A DNA stretch of 19,261 nucleotides from an uncultured Bacteroides sp. (GTDB taxonomy: Bacteria; Bacteroidota; Bacteroidia; Bacteroidales; UBA11471): contig CAJLYN010000015.1 in assembly GCA_905210875.1 (NCBI GenBank), forward strand, positions 1-19,261. Reading direction: 5' to 3'. Position 1 is the first letter of the stretch. Each line of letters begins with the position of its first letter. This document shows, in pieces, positions 1 through 7,867 of this stretch. The position numbers and the translations under genes are program-made. The notes below the pieces were generated by a model that did no database searches, had not been told where the DNA came from, and worked only from the letters and a program-made list of their open reading frames with translations.

Positions 1-1029
1 ATCTTGGCCTTTAAGGCTTTCGCATTGTGGAAGGCATTCCCCATCGTGCGGGAGTATATACCCTCGTCTACGGCCAGTTCGCTTTTCGAGGCCCGTCTTG
101 CCTATGAAGAGATGGGCTCGCCGGCGCACACCTATGCCCCGGCGTACAGCGACAGAGAATTTCCCGAGATAATGGCATACAGCAGCCACATTACCTTCAA
201 CTCACTCTCGCAGTTTCATCATCACTATCCCACGGTAAAGGCTTCGGGACGGCACATCTCCTGCGGTTTGCGCATTAATCCCGAGTACTCCGATGTCGAG
301 ACTGCGCTCTATAATCCTTGCGCTCCCGGGAGCCGCCTCGGCGTTACGGCCGACCTTCTCGGCGATACTTTGCCCGAAGGGGTAGAGGGGCTGCACTTCC
401 ACACCTTGTGTGAGTCGTCTTCCTACGACCTGGAAAAGACGTTGAGCCATGTCGAGCAGCGGTTCGGCCATCTTCTTCCCCGTTTGAAGTGGATAAACAT
501 GGGCGGTGGGCATCTGATGACCCGCAAGGGCTATGACGTTGAACATCTGATTTCTTTGTTGAAGGACTTTAAAAGCCGTTATCCAGGCCTCGAAGTCATA
601 CTCGAACCCGGCAGTGCATTTGCCTGGCAGACCGGTGTGCTGGTAGCGACAGTTCTCGATATCGTCGAGAACCACGGCATTCGCACGGCTATTCTCGATG
701 TGTCGTTTACCTGCCACATGCCCGATTGTCTTGAAATGCCCTACAAGCCTGTTGTACGCGGGGCTCTTGAACCGACCCCCGGTAAGCCGACCTATCGCTT
801 GGGTGGAAATTCCTGCCTCAGTGGCGACTATATGGGCGACTGGTCGTTCGACCACGAATTGAAGGTGGGCGAGCGCATTGTCTTCGAAGACATGATACAC
901 TACACCATTGTTAAGACGACGATGTTCAACGGTATTTCTCACCCTGCGCTGGCTTTGTGGAGTGCCGACGACCGGCTCGTTATGTGGCGAGAATATACCT
1001 ACGACGACTATAAGAGCCGCATGTCATAG
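1..1029 (+). CDS. nspC: Carboxynorspermidine/carboxyspermidine decarboxylase, 5'-truncated by window edge
   Basis: This PLP-dependent fold-III decarboxylase removes CO2 from carboxyspermidine or carboxynorspermidine, the last step of the spermidine route used by many Bacteroidota; it is cytoplasmic. The frame is open to base 1 and begins ILAFKAFALW, where the lysine is the expected PLP Schiff-base residue, normally about 40 residues into the protein. About 35-40 N-terminal residues are therefore missing, and the TTG at base 4 is not a real start. Further family landmarks are HTLCESSSYDLEKT, the glycine-rich NMGGGHLMTR, EPGSAFAW, CHMPDCLEMPYKP and SCLSGDYMGDW, with the likely catalytic cysteine at 814-816. 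The visible 342 residues plus the missing part match the usual length of about 380. The gene ends at TAG 1027-1029 and is followed by a roughly 200-nt 3' region before a terminator. Confidence 0.93.
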   Translation: MLAFKAFALWKAFPIVREYIPSSTASSLFEARLAYEEMGSPAHTYAPAYSDREFPEIMAYSSHITFNSLSQFHHHYPTVKASGRHISCGLRINPEYSDVETALYNPCAPGSRLGVTADLLGDTLPEGVEGLHFHTLCESSSYDLEKTLSHVEQRFGHLLPRLKWINMGGGHLMTRKGYDVEHLISLLKDFKSRYPGLEVILEPGSAFAWQTGVLVATVLDIVENHGIRTAILDVSFTCHMPDCLEMPYKPVVRGALEPTPGKPTYRLGGNSCLSGDYMGDWSFDHELKVGERIVFEDMIHYTIVKTTMFNGISHPALALWSADDRLVMWREYTYDDYKSRMS

Positions 1030-1232
1030 TACCTGTATCGTCGTGCGCGATAGCCAATAATCGGCAGAATCAAAACTATTTTAGTTAATATGTGTTTATA
1101 TATGGTCAGATATATTGCGCAAACGTTAATTAAGTAAAAACCGTGACTAAAAATTGCTATATAGAGATGGCATATTCAAAATATGCGCTATATTCGCATT
1201 GTGTTTTTCATGGTATTAAATTTAAGGTTAAC

Positions 1233-1267
1233 AAAGATTGGTTGTCGTGAGACAATCAATTTTTTTT
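1233..1267 (+). terminator. Intrinsic terminator downstream of nspC
   Basis: A stem of up to 14 bp (arms 1233-1246 and 1251-1264, including G-U pairs) closes on a GTGA tetraloop of the GNRA type and is followed by a T8 run at 1260-1267. The outer A/T pairs overlap the U-tract. It lies about 200 nt after the nspC stop codon and just before the 3' end of the convergent minus-strand gene. The rest of 1030-1306 is AT-rich; I see no gene there, only a short 7-bp inverted repeat (1170-1186, loop CAA). Confidence 0.75.
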
Positions 1268-1292
1268 GTTTATAGGGTTCCTTTGCCAAAAA

Positions 1293-1300
1293 TATCTTTG
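1293..1300 (+). promoter_or_regulatory. Possible Bacteroidota -7 box (TATCTTTG), no gene downstream on this strand
   Basis: TATCTTTG matches the Bacteroidota -7 consensus TAnnTTTG. A TTTG at 1265-1268 could serve as the -33 element, although the 24-nt spacing is slightly long. Transcription would start near 1305 and run antisense into the 3' end of the beta-propeller gene. The site could equally be chance in AT-rich sequence. Confidence 0.25.
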
Positions 1301-1306
1301 CTGATT

Positions 1307-2374
1307 TTAATTCAGTTCTTTCAACGGCAGTAACAGCAACGGGTGATTCATAAACGGATTTTTCAGATTTTCAAGTTCGATAAGTAATTCATCTCCGATA
1401 ATTTTCAGAAAGAAAAGCATCCGGTATTCGTTATTGGGAAATACCAGAGTGTAGGCTTTTACTTCTTGGGTGTTTTCATCGAGTTTACACAGGAGAATCT
1501 CCTGCCCATATCCAAGGGAGAAAAATATGGTATCGCCTGCCGATTGGAAATACCGGGCCCAGTAGGCATATTCTTTGTCTTTATTCTCGTTGATGAAACG
1601 CGACTTTTCAATGAACGTTTCCTCCTTTAAGGAAGAAGGAATAGCCTTCTCTCCATAATCAAAGGCGTAGAGTGGCCGTATCTTGTCGACTTCAATGCAG
1701 AACAGCGTATCTTTCATGGCCTCCCAATATAATACTCGGCTGTGTGTATAATCGGTAAAGCAGACGTCGGGGAAGACGTAAGAGCTTTGCACATAACGCC
1801 CTGTAACTGTTTCTTGCCAGGTCAGGTTTTTGTTCCATCGCGAGAAACGAGCGACGTTTCTGTCTCCGCCATAGCTGTTGGCACTCAAAAATGAGGAGTC
1901 GGGAGCGGGAAAAAGATTGATAGGCCCTGTCTCGCTTTTGAATTTTCCTAATTTGTCGCTTCTCAAATACTTGCCGTCGGGGGAGAAGTACATAATCTTT
2001 TGAGCTGTTTTGTCGAAGAGACACAGATTTCCGTCTTCTACCCACAAGTTGCTCACGCTGAGATATTCTGTGGGCCCTTGACCTTTGCCCGAGAGGTCAA
2101 ACAAGTATTGTCCCTTTTCGTTGAAGGCGCGAACGAAACTCCGGGAATTAATAAAATATCTGTTGTCGGTTTTTCCCACCAGGCACACGTCATAGAGCAG
2201 CGAGCTGTCGTTTGTCTCGATGTGAATAATTCGGGTCGTGTCGACGGGTAGCTCTATAATGTTTTCTAAGTCTACTTTTAAAGAGGGTGTTGCCGGTTGT
2301 TTCTGTTTGGTACAACATAAACACAATATGATGCATGATGCGCATAGAATGGCAATGTGATTGGCTGTCGGCAT
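1307..2374 (-). CDS. 6-bladed beta-propeller family lipoprotein
   Basis: This is a 355-residue predicted lipoprotein with a short hydrophobic signal peptide and a cysteine-rich lipobox (LCLCC, Cys20 or Cys21). The body is beta-rich and carries features typical of the Bacteroidota 6-bladed beta-propeller group: GKGQGPTEYLSVSNLWVEDG (about residues 96-115), resembling the family's GxGPGEY signature, then LCLFDKTAQKIMYFSPDGK and a later GDTIFFSLGYGQEI blade. Such proteins are secreted or surface-anchored and of unknown molecular function; they often sit near TlpA-type and SusC/D genes in gut Bacteroidales. The gene is transcribed away from the sigma factor gene. A near-match to the -7 box (TATCTTTA read on the minus strand, 2410 to 2403) lies about 30 nt upstream of the ATG. 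Whether it belongs functionally to the neighbouring uptake locus is not shown by the sequence. Confidence 0.8.
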   Translation of the reverse strand: MPTANHIAILCASCIILCLCCTKQKQPATPSLKVDLENIIELPVDTTRIIHIETNDSSLLYDVCLVGKTDNRYFINSRSFVRAFNEKGQYLFDLSGKGQGPTEYLSVSNLWVEDGNLCLFDKTAQKIMYFSPDGKYLRSDKLGKFKSETGPINLFPAPDSSFLSANSYGGDRNVARFSRWNKNLTWQETVTGRYVQSSYVFPDVCFTDYTHSRVLYWEAMKDTLFCIEVDKIRPLYAFDYGEKAIPSSLKEETFIEKSRFINENKDKEYAYWARYFQSAGDTIFFSLGYGQEILLCKLDENTQEVKAYTLVFPNNEYRMLFFLKIIGDELLIELENLKNPFMNHPLLLLPLKELN

Positions 2375-2595
2375 ATTGACGGGTAAAAAGGTGTGATCTG
2401 TGTAAAGATATGAAAATATTTGATAGTATATAAGATTTACTCGGAGATAATTTTAGGTTTTTATTCATACAAAGAAGTTTGGAAAGTGATGTTGTTGTGA
2501 AATAGTCGGTGATGGTTTTGATTACAAATTGAAAATATATGCAGGGCTGAAAATATTGATTGAGAAGAAAACATCAATTTATGCAATATTTATTA

Positions 2596-2603
2596 TATCT
2601 TTG
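2596..2603 (+). promoter_or_regulatory. Promoter -7 box of the sigma factor gene
   Basis: TATCTTTG fits the Bacteroidota vegetative consensus TAnnTTTG exactly and is followed by CCGC. It sits in the 255-bp divergent region 2375-2629. No good TTTG -33 element is seen at the usual 19-21 nt spacing. The expected transcript start is about 2606-2611, giving a very short leader before the GTG at 2630. The rest of this intergenic region is AT-rich with no other feature I can support. Confidence 0.55.
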
Positions 2604-2612
2604 CCGCTTCAG

Positions 2613-2633
2613 ATGAAACAGGCATTTGGGTGA
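2613..2633 (+). other. Possible six-codon leader ORF overlapping the sigma start
   Basis: ATG AAA CAG GCA TTT GGG TGA reads as MKQAFG and its stop codon overlaps the GTG start of the sigma gene (GTGA). It begins only a few nucleotides after the predicted transcript start, so it would be almost leaderless. It could couple translation of the sigma factor by termination and reinitiation. Six codons is short enough to be chance. Confidence 0.2.
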
Positions 2634-3214
2634 ACAACGAAAGTTTCATACAGCGAATCAATGTACGGGAATTAGATGCTTTCAAGGAACTCTATGACCG
2701 TTATTACCGCACACTTGTCGTGTATGCCGCCAATTTTATTGACGACGAAGATGTCGGCGAGGATTTGGTCCAAGAGGTTATTATCAATATTTGGGAACAT
2801 CGGCTTTCGTTCTCTTCTTATGCCGCCTTTACTACCTATCTTTACAACGCCGTGCGTAATGCTGCACTCAATTATCTCAAACATCAGGGCGTTACCCAGA
2901 AGTACATGGAATATCTGTCGCAGACCTATTCGCCTGTCGAGGAGGAGGCGGTCAACGACGAAGAGATTTATCGACATCTTTTTAAGCTCATTGATGAATT
3001 GCCGTCTCGTTGTCGAGAGATATTTCTTTTGCATATGGAAGGAAAGAAAAACGAAGAGATCGCCGCTATGTTGCAACTTTCGGTCGAGACAGTAAAAACT
3101 CAGAAAAAACGAGCCATGTCATACATACGGAACAATATGGATAGAGTGTTATTGTTGTCGCTCGCTGTAAATAGCGGAAAAGAGTTCTTTTTTGAAATAT
3201 TAAACCACTATTAA
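2630..3214 (+). CDS. ECF-type RNA polymerase sigma-70 factor (FecI-like)
   Basis: This 194-residue protein is an extracytoplasmic-function sigma factor of the Bacteroidota FecI-like expansion, expected to direct RNA polymerase to its target operon when released by its anti-sigma partner. Sigma region 2 spans about residues 15-85, with DVGEDLVQEVIINIWEHR as the core-binding/-10 recognition segment. Region 4 spans about 115-170, with LPSRCREIFLLHMEGKKNEE followed by the helix-turn-helix IAAMLQLSVETVKTQKKRA. Length and order are normal for the family. The GTG at 2630 is chosen because the conserved N-terminus starts directly after it and no ATG lies in frame upstream. A consensus -7 box is about 30 nt upstream. 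The FecR-like gene follows 132 bp downstream, the expected partner, though the gap is longer than usual and contains a T11 tract. Confidence 0.93.
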   Translation: MNNESFIQRINVRELDAFKELYDRYYRTLVVYAANFIDDEDVGEDLVQEVIINIWEHRLSFSSYAAFTTYLYNAVRNAALNYLKHQGVTQKYMEYLSQTYSPVEEEAVNDEEIYRHLFKLIDELPSRCREIFLLHMEGKKNEEIAAMLQLSVETVKTQKKRAMSYIRNNMDRVLLLSLAVNSGKEFFFEILNHY

Positions 3215-3255
3215 TTCTTGTTTAGAGAGTTTGTTCCTGTCATTTTGCTAAACAT

Positions 3256-3279
3256 ATAGTTTGAACTATTTTTTTTTTT
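3256..3279 (+). terminator. Weak hairpin plus T11 tract between sigma and anti-sigma genes
   Basis: ATAGTTTGAACTAT (3256-3269) is a perfect inverted repeat with 5-6 bp arms and runs straight into eleven Ts (3269-3279). The stem is A/T-rich and weak, so this would be a leaky terminator or attenuator, not a full stop. A homopolymer of this length can also vary in length by slippage. Confidence 0.35.
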
Positions 3280-3346
3280 GAATTTTATGTACCCCGATTT
3301 GCTTCATTTGTTGTCTATATAATGAAAGAAGATAGCAAAAGAGCTT

Positions 3347-4474
3347 ATGAAGTATATTGAACAGCTAATTGCGAAATATTTAACAAAAACCTTATCCGAA
3401 GAAGAGTCGGATTTTTTGCGTCGTTGGTCCGAGGAGTCTCCCAAGCGACAAGAATATCTCCGTTCGTTGATCGAGCGAGAGGATTTGTCGGCGAAATATC
3501 GTCGTTATGCGGCGATTGATGCCGAAGGTGCCAAACATCGTTTTTTGAGAAGAATTCGTCGTCGACAGATTTTCGATACAACGCATTGGGCTTGGTATTC
3601 GGCCGCAGCTGTAGCCGCATTGGTTGTGGTGTCGGTATGGTTTTCACGCACGAGTGAACCCGAAGCACCCGCTTTTGTCCTTACCGAGGTAGCTCCCGGT
3701 TCGACACAGGCTGTACTGGTGTTGGAGAACGGTTCTGAGTTCTCGCTTACCCGTGGCGATGAAACCATTGCTTTCGGCGATTCGTTATCGGCGCAGACGG
3801 CCGACGGGGCCATTACCTATAATCATACCCATGCAAATAAATCGCCCGAATATCACACCCTTGTAGTGCCACGTGGTGGTGAGTACCGTATTACCCTATC
3901 CGATGGTACTCGGGTTCACGTCAATGCCGATTCCCGGTTACGATTCCCGGTAGCTTTTGCCGGTACAGAGCGGGTGGTCCAATTATCGGGTGAGGCCTTC
4001 TTTGAAGTAGCAAAGGATACAATAGCACCATTTGTGGTAGAAGTCGGTTCTACGCGTGTACGCCAGTATGGAACGACTTTCAATATCAATGCTTATGACG
4101 ATGCTGCCGAGGTGGTTTTGGTAACTGGCTCCATAGGGGTTACCGCCGAAAGCGGAGAGGAGATAGCTCTTTCTCCTGGGCAATTGGCAGTATGCGGCGA
4201 AAAAATAGAGGTGAGCGATGTTGATGTCCGTCCCTATATCGAGTGGACAAAAGGTCGTTTTACGTTCGACAATGAGCGGTTGGCCGATATTGTTGACGAC
4301 CTCATGCGTTGGTATGATGTGGAGATTGAGATTCTCGATTCGGAGATTGCCGATATGCGTTTTACGGGCAGCGTTGGCCGTGATCAGTCGATCGATCACA
4401 TCATGAATGCCATATCCTATACCCGCAATGTGCGTGTAGAAGTAAAAGATAACAAGATAGAAATATTCAAATAA
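3347..4474 (+). CDS. FecR-family anti-sigma factor (FecR plus DUF4974)
   Basis: This 375-residue inner-membrane protein should hold the upstream sigma factor inactive and take the signal from the SusC-like transducer. The cytoplasmic N-terminal part (1-80) contains IAKYLTKTLSEEESDFLRRW, the short helical sigma-binding segment usual in this family. A single transmembrane helix covers about 81-99 (WYSAAAVAALVVVSVWF). The periplasmic FecR domain (about 170-270) shows VPRGGEYRITLSDGTRVHVN, LSGEAFFEVAKD, PFVVEV and GTTFNINAY. The C-terminal DUF4974 domain (about 300-375) has FDNERLADIVDDLMRWYDVE and ends IEIFK. All domains are present and the length is normal. The SusC-like gene begins 6 bp after its stop, so the two are very likely co-transcribed and co-regulated. 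Confidence 0.95.
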   Translation: MKYIEQLIAKYLTKTLSEEESDFLRRWSEESPKRQEYLRSLIEREDLSAKYRRYAAIDAEGAKHRFLRRIRRRQIFDTTHWAWYSAAAVAALVVVSVWFSRTSEPEAPAFVLTEVAPGSTQAVLVLENGSEFSLTRGDETIAFGDSLSAQTADGAITYNHTHANKSPEYHTLVVPRGGEYRITLSDGTRVHVNADSRLRFPVAFAGTERVVQLSGEAFFEVAKDTIAPFVVEVGSTRVRQYGTTFNINAYDDAAEVVLVTGSIGVTAESGEEIALSPGQLAVCGEKIEVSDVDVRPYIEWTKGRFTFDNERLADIVDDLMRWYDVEIEILDSEIADMRFTGSVGRDQSIDHIMNAISYTRNVRVEVKDNKIEIFK

Positions 4475-4480
4475 AGTGCT

Positions 4481-7400
4481 ATGAGATTTCCATTCTTCCC
4501 GACAACCTTCCTCCGAAAACTGGTGTGGTTGGTTGTTTTGTTGATGATCCCTTTGACGGGATATTCCCAAGATGTCCGTGATAAAGTGGTTACTTTACAG
4601 CTTGATGGAGTTACGTTGAAGCAATTTTTTGATGAAATACGCTCGCAGACGGGAGTCGATTTCATTTATACGGCGCAACAGGCTCGGCAGGTAGAACCGG
4701 TAACTATCCATGTTACGAATGAAACCCTTGGTCGGGTATTAAGCCGTGTGCTTGCCGATACCAATCTCGAATACACAACGGAGGGCAATATCATTACGTT
4801 GCGTAATCGGCAGACGACTGTAAAAGAGTTGGCTCCGAACACATCAGTCAGTGACGAGCCAAAGATTGTGATTACGGGTTTTGTTGCCGATGAGACGGGG
4901 GAGCCGGTTGCCGGCGCGGCCGTGTGGGTGATGAACACCAAGATAGGTGTGATGACCTCGGCCGATGGTAACTATTCCGTTTCGGTGCCGGCCAGTCAAT
5001 CCGACATTACATTGCGTTTTACCTGCATCGGTATGGAACCGGTCGAAAAAAAATATACCGGCAGTACCCGCATCAATGTCAAGATGTTGTCGTCGGCTCA
5101 TACGTTGGAGGCTACCGAAGTGGTGGCAACCGGTATGTTCGTGCGTAAAGCCGAGAGTTTTACCGGTTCGGTGTCGACATTCAACCAGGACCAACTCAAA
5201 CGTATGGGTACGCAAAATGTGCTGGCCAGTTTGAAAAACATAGACCCTTCGTTTGTCATCAACGAAAGTGTTGATTTCGGTAGTGACCCCAACCGTATGC
5301 CCGACATTCAGATGCGTGGACAGAACAATATTCCCGACCTCAAAGGAGAATATCAGACGGCCCCCAATCAGCCATTGTTTATTCTTGATGGTTTCGAGAC
5401 TACCATAGAGAAGGTATACGACCTCGATATGAATCTTGTGCAGAGTGTAACCTTGCTCAAAGATGCTGCCGCCAAAGCCATATATGGTTCCAAGGCCGCC
5501 AACGGAGTGGTGGTTATTGAGACCATTCAGCCCGAGGCCGGACGTTTGCGTGTTACCTATACCGGTTCGGTCGATGTTACGATACCCGATCTTACCTCTT
5601 ATAACCTGACCAATTCGGCCGAAAAGTTGCAGGCCGAGGTCTTGGCCGGAAAATACACCAGCGGCAATGCCTTTACACAGGCCGAGCTCAATGAGCAGTA
5701 CAATGCCCTTTTTCAAGAGGTTCAGCGTGGCGTTAACACCTATTGGATGTCACAACCTCTGCGCACGGGTATCGGCAATAAACACACGGCTTATCTCGAC
5801 GGCGGTAACGAAGACATGCGCTACGCCGCCAGTTTGGGTTATAATCATATAGCTGGTGTAATGAAAGGTTCCGATCGTCGTACGATTTCGGGAAACATTA
5901 CCCTCTCTTATCGTTATAAGACATTAAGTTTCCGTAACCAGTTAACTATTGACGACAACAATGCTGCTAACTCTCCTTATGGCGATTTTTCCGATTACTC
6001 CAAGATGAATCCTTATTGGAGAATGTATCGTGAAGATGGCACGTTGATAAAACAATACGATCTAGATGCTTATAACCCGTTGTATAATGCAGGGCTGAAC
6101 AGCAAAGACGAGTCGGGCTATACAACCATAACTGAGAACTTCTATGCCGAATGGGAGGCAATAAAGAATCTTCGTTTCCGGGTGCGTTTCGGACTGACTA
6201 AGCAGCACAACAGTACCGATGTATTCAAGCCTGCATCACACACTGATTATGCGCTCATATCTCCCAGTTCGTCGGAGTATCTGCAACGAGGAGAATATGC
6301 ACAGACCAGCGGAAACAGTCTATCTCTCAGTTCTGATGTCAGTGTCGCTTATGCGTTGGAACGTGGCAAGCACCTGCTATATTCCAACTTGGCATATACG
6401 ATAGAGGAGAGTACCAACGAAAGTGTGTCATTGAGTGCAGTGGGTTTCCCCTCCGACAGAATGGATTACATCTCTTTCGGTAATTCCTATCCTACCGGTG
6501 GAAAACCCGGTGGAGATGAAAGCACCACCCGTAGTCTGGGTGTCGTGCTCTCGGTTAACTATTCTTACGACAACCGTTATCTGCTCGACGCTTCTTATCG
6601 TCTCAACGGTTCATCTCAATTTGGAGCCAAAGAGCGGTGGGGACACTTCTGGTCGGCCGGTATTGGTTGGAATCTTCATCAAGAGGCCTTCTTGAAAGAT
6701 GTCGATTGGCTCGATTTCTGGAAGATACGTGCTTCTATCGGATATACCGGTTCTCAGAATTTCAGCGCCTATCAGGCTATTGCTACCTATGAATACATTA
6801 CCGATAAGACCTATAATGGCGACCTCGGAGCCATATTGAAAGGTATTGCCAACGACAGATTGCAGTGGCAGCAACAGTACGACCGCAATATTGGTGTCGA
6901 CTTTGCCATACTGGGCAAGCTCTCGTTGCGTGCCGACCTTTATTGGGCCACGACGACCAATCTGCTTACCGATATCTCTCTGGCTCCCTCTGCCGGATTC
7001 TCTACCTACAAGGAGAATATGGGTGAAACCATCAATAAAGGTGTTGAGGTCGGCCTCAATTATCGGGTGTTTTCTCATACACCGTCGCGCAGTTATGTCA
7101 ATCTGTTTGTAAATCTGGCACATAACAAGAACAGCATATCGAAGATTTCCGATGCACTGAAAGAGGTGAACAACCAGCAAGATGCCGACAAGAATGCCAA
7201 CGATTCGTCGGAAGAGGCCAAGGCAAAGATGCGTACTCCCTCGACCCGTTTCGAGGAGGGACAGAGCTTATCGGCCATCTGGGATGTACGGTCGGCCGGG
7301 ATAGACCCCATCACCGGTAAAGAGGTCTTTATTAAAAAAGACGGAACGACCACCTATGAGTGGAGCACCGACGATCAGGTTGTGTGCGGCGATACCCAAC

Positions 7401-7855
7401 CCAAAGTGAATGGAAATATCGGAGCAAGCGCTTCATGCTACGGTTTTGAAGTCAACCTCACCTTTACCTATAAATTGGGAGGTCAGACCTACAACAGCAC
7501 TCTGGTCGACAAGGTAGAGAATGTCGATGTGCTGAACTGGAACGTCGACAAACGTGTATTGACCGACCGCTGGAATACTCCCGGCGTACCGGCCAAGTTC
7601 AAGAGTATTGCCGATGTTTCTACCACCAAACCGACTTCTCGTTTTGTCGAAGACTACAACGAGTTGATGTTGTCGGCTGTGAGTGTAGGTTATGATTTCT
7701 CCTCGCTGAAATTTGTGCGTCGCAGTTTCCTGGAATATCTCAAACTGACTTTTAACATGAACGACGTTTTCTGGCTCAGTACGGTGAAGAAAGAACAAGG
7801 TCTTTCTTATCCCCGTGCCCGCGTATTATCTTTCTCTTTACAAGCACGTTTTTAA
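4481..7855 (+). CDS. SusC/RagA-family TonB-linked outer-membrane transporter with STN signalling domain
   Basis: This 1124-residue protein is a TonB-dependent outer-membrane channel that would import its substrate with the SusD-like partner and signal to FecR. Domains in order: signal peptide 1-30 ending GYSQ; STN domain about 36-108 (VTLQLDGVTLKQFFDEIRSQ onward), the part that contacts FecR; a carboxypeptidase-regulatory-like beta domain about 128-202 (GFVADETGEPVAGAAVWVMN); an EVVATG TonB-box-like segment at 213-218; the plug about 224-350, with DIQMRGQNNIP, PLFILDGFE and the SusC/RagA signature LLKDAAAKAIYGSKAANGVV; then the beta barrel to the aromatic C-terminus (LQARF). Length is typical for the STN-containing subtype. 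The substrate cannot be read from the sequence. The SusD-like gene follows after 12 bp. Confidence 0.96.
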   Translation: MRFPFFPTTFLRKLVWLVVLLMIPLTGYSQDVRDKVVTLQLDGVTLKQFFDEIRSQTGVDFIYTAQQARQVEPVTIHVTNETLGRVLSRVLADTNLEYTTEGNIITLRNRQTTVKELAPNTSVSDEPKIVITGFVADETGEPVAGAAVWVMNTKIGVMTSADGNYSVSVPASQSDITLRFTCIGMEPVEKKYTGSTRINVKMLSSAHTLEATEVVATGMFVRKAESFTGSVSTFNQDQLKRMGTQNVLASLKNIDPSFVINESVDFGSDPNRMPDIQMRGQNNIPDLKGEYQTAPNQPLFILDGFETTIEKVYDLDMNLVQSVTLLKDAAAKAIYGSKAANGVVVIETIQPEAGRLRVTYTGSVDVTIPDLTSYNLTNSAEKLQAEVLAGKYTSGNAFTQAELNEQYNALFQEVQRGVNTYWMSQPLRTGIGNKHTAYLDGGNEDMRYAASLGYNHIAGVMKGSDRRTISGNITLSYRYKTLSFRNQLTIDDNNAANSPYGDFSDYSKMNPYWRMYREDGTLIKQYDLDAYNPLYNAGLNSKDESGYTTITENFYAEWEAIKNLRFRVRFGLTKQHNSTDVFKPASHTDYALISPSSSEYLQRGEYAQTSGNSLSLSSDVSVAYALERGKHLLYSNLAYTIEESTNESVSLSAVGFPSDRMDYISFGNSYPTGGKPGGDESTTRSLGVVLSVNYSYDNRYLLDASYRLNGSSQFGAKERWGHFWSAGIGWNLHQEAFLKDVDWLDFWKIRASIGYTGSQNFSAYQAIATYEYITDKTYNGDLGAILKGIANDRLQWQQQYDRNIGVDFAILGKLSLRADLYWATTTNLLTDISLAPSAGFSTYKENMGETINKGVEVGLNYRVFSHTPSRSYVNLFVNLAHNKNSISKISDALKEVNNQQDADKNANDSSEEAKAKMRTPSTRFEEGQSLSAIWDVRSAGIDPITGKEVFIKKDGTTTYEWSTDDQVVCGDTQPKVNGNIGASASCYGFEVNLTFTYKLGGQTYNSTLVDKVENVDVLNWNVDKRVLTDRWNTPGVPAKFKSIADVSTTKPTSRFVEDYNELMLSAVSVGYDFSSLKFVRRSFLEYLKLTFNMNDVFWLSTVKKEQGLSYPRARVLSFSLQARF

Positions 7856-7867
7856 CACCGAAAAAGT

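Noticed and set aside
4..6. TTG as the start of nspC
   Set aside because: It falls just before the PLP lysine; the family needs about 40 residues upstream, so the gene is simply cut by the window.
202..942. 246-codon minus-strand frame inside nspC
   Set aside because: nspC has clear catalytic motifs across the same stretch; the antisense product resembles no family.
1170..1186. Palindrome GCATATT-CAA-AATATGC as an operator
   Set aside because: It is short and A/T-rich, with no second copy near a promoter in the window to support a regulator site.
4844..5716. 290-codon minus-strand frame inside the SusC-like gene
   Set aside because: It is a shadow of the plug-domain coding sequence, with no start context or recognisable domain.
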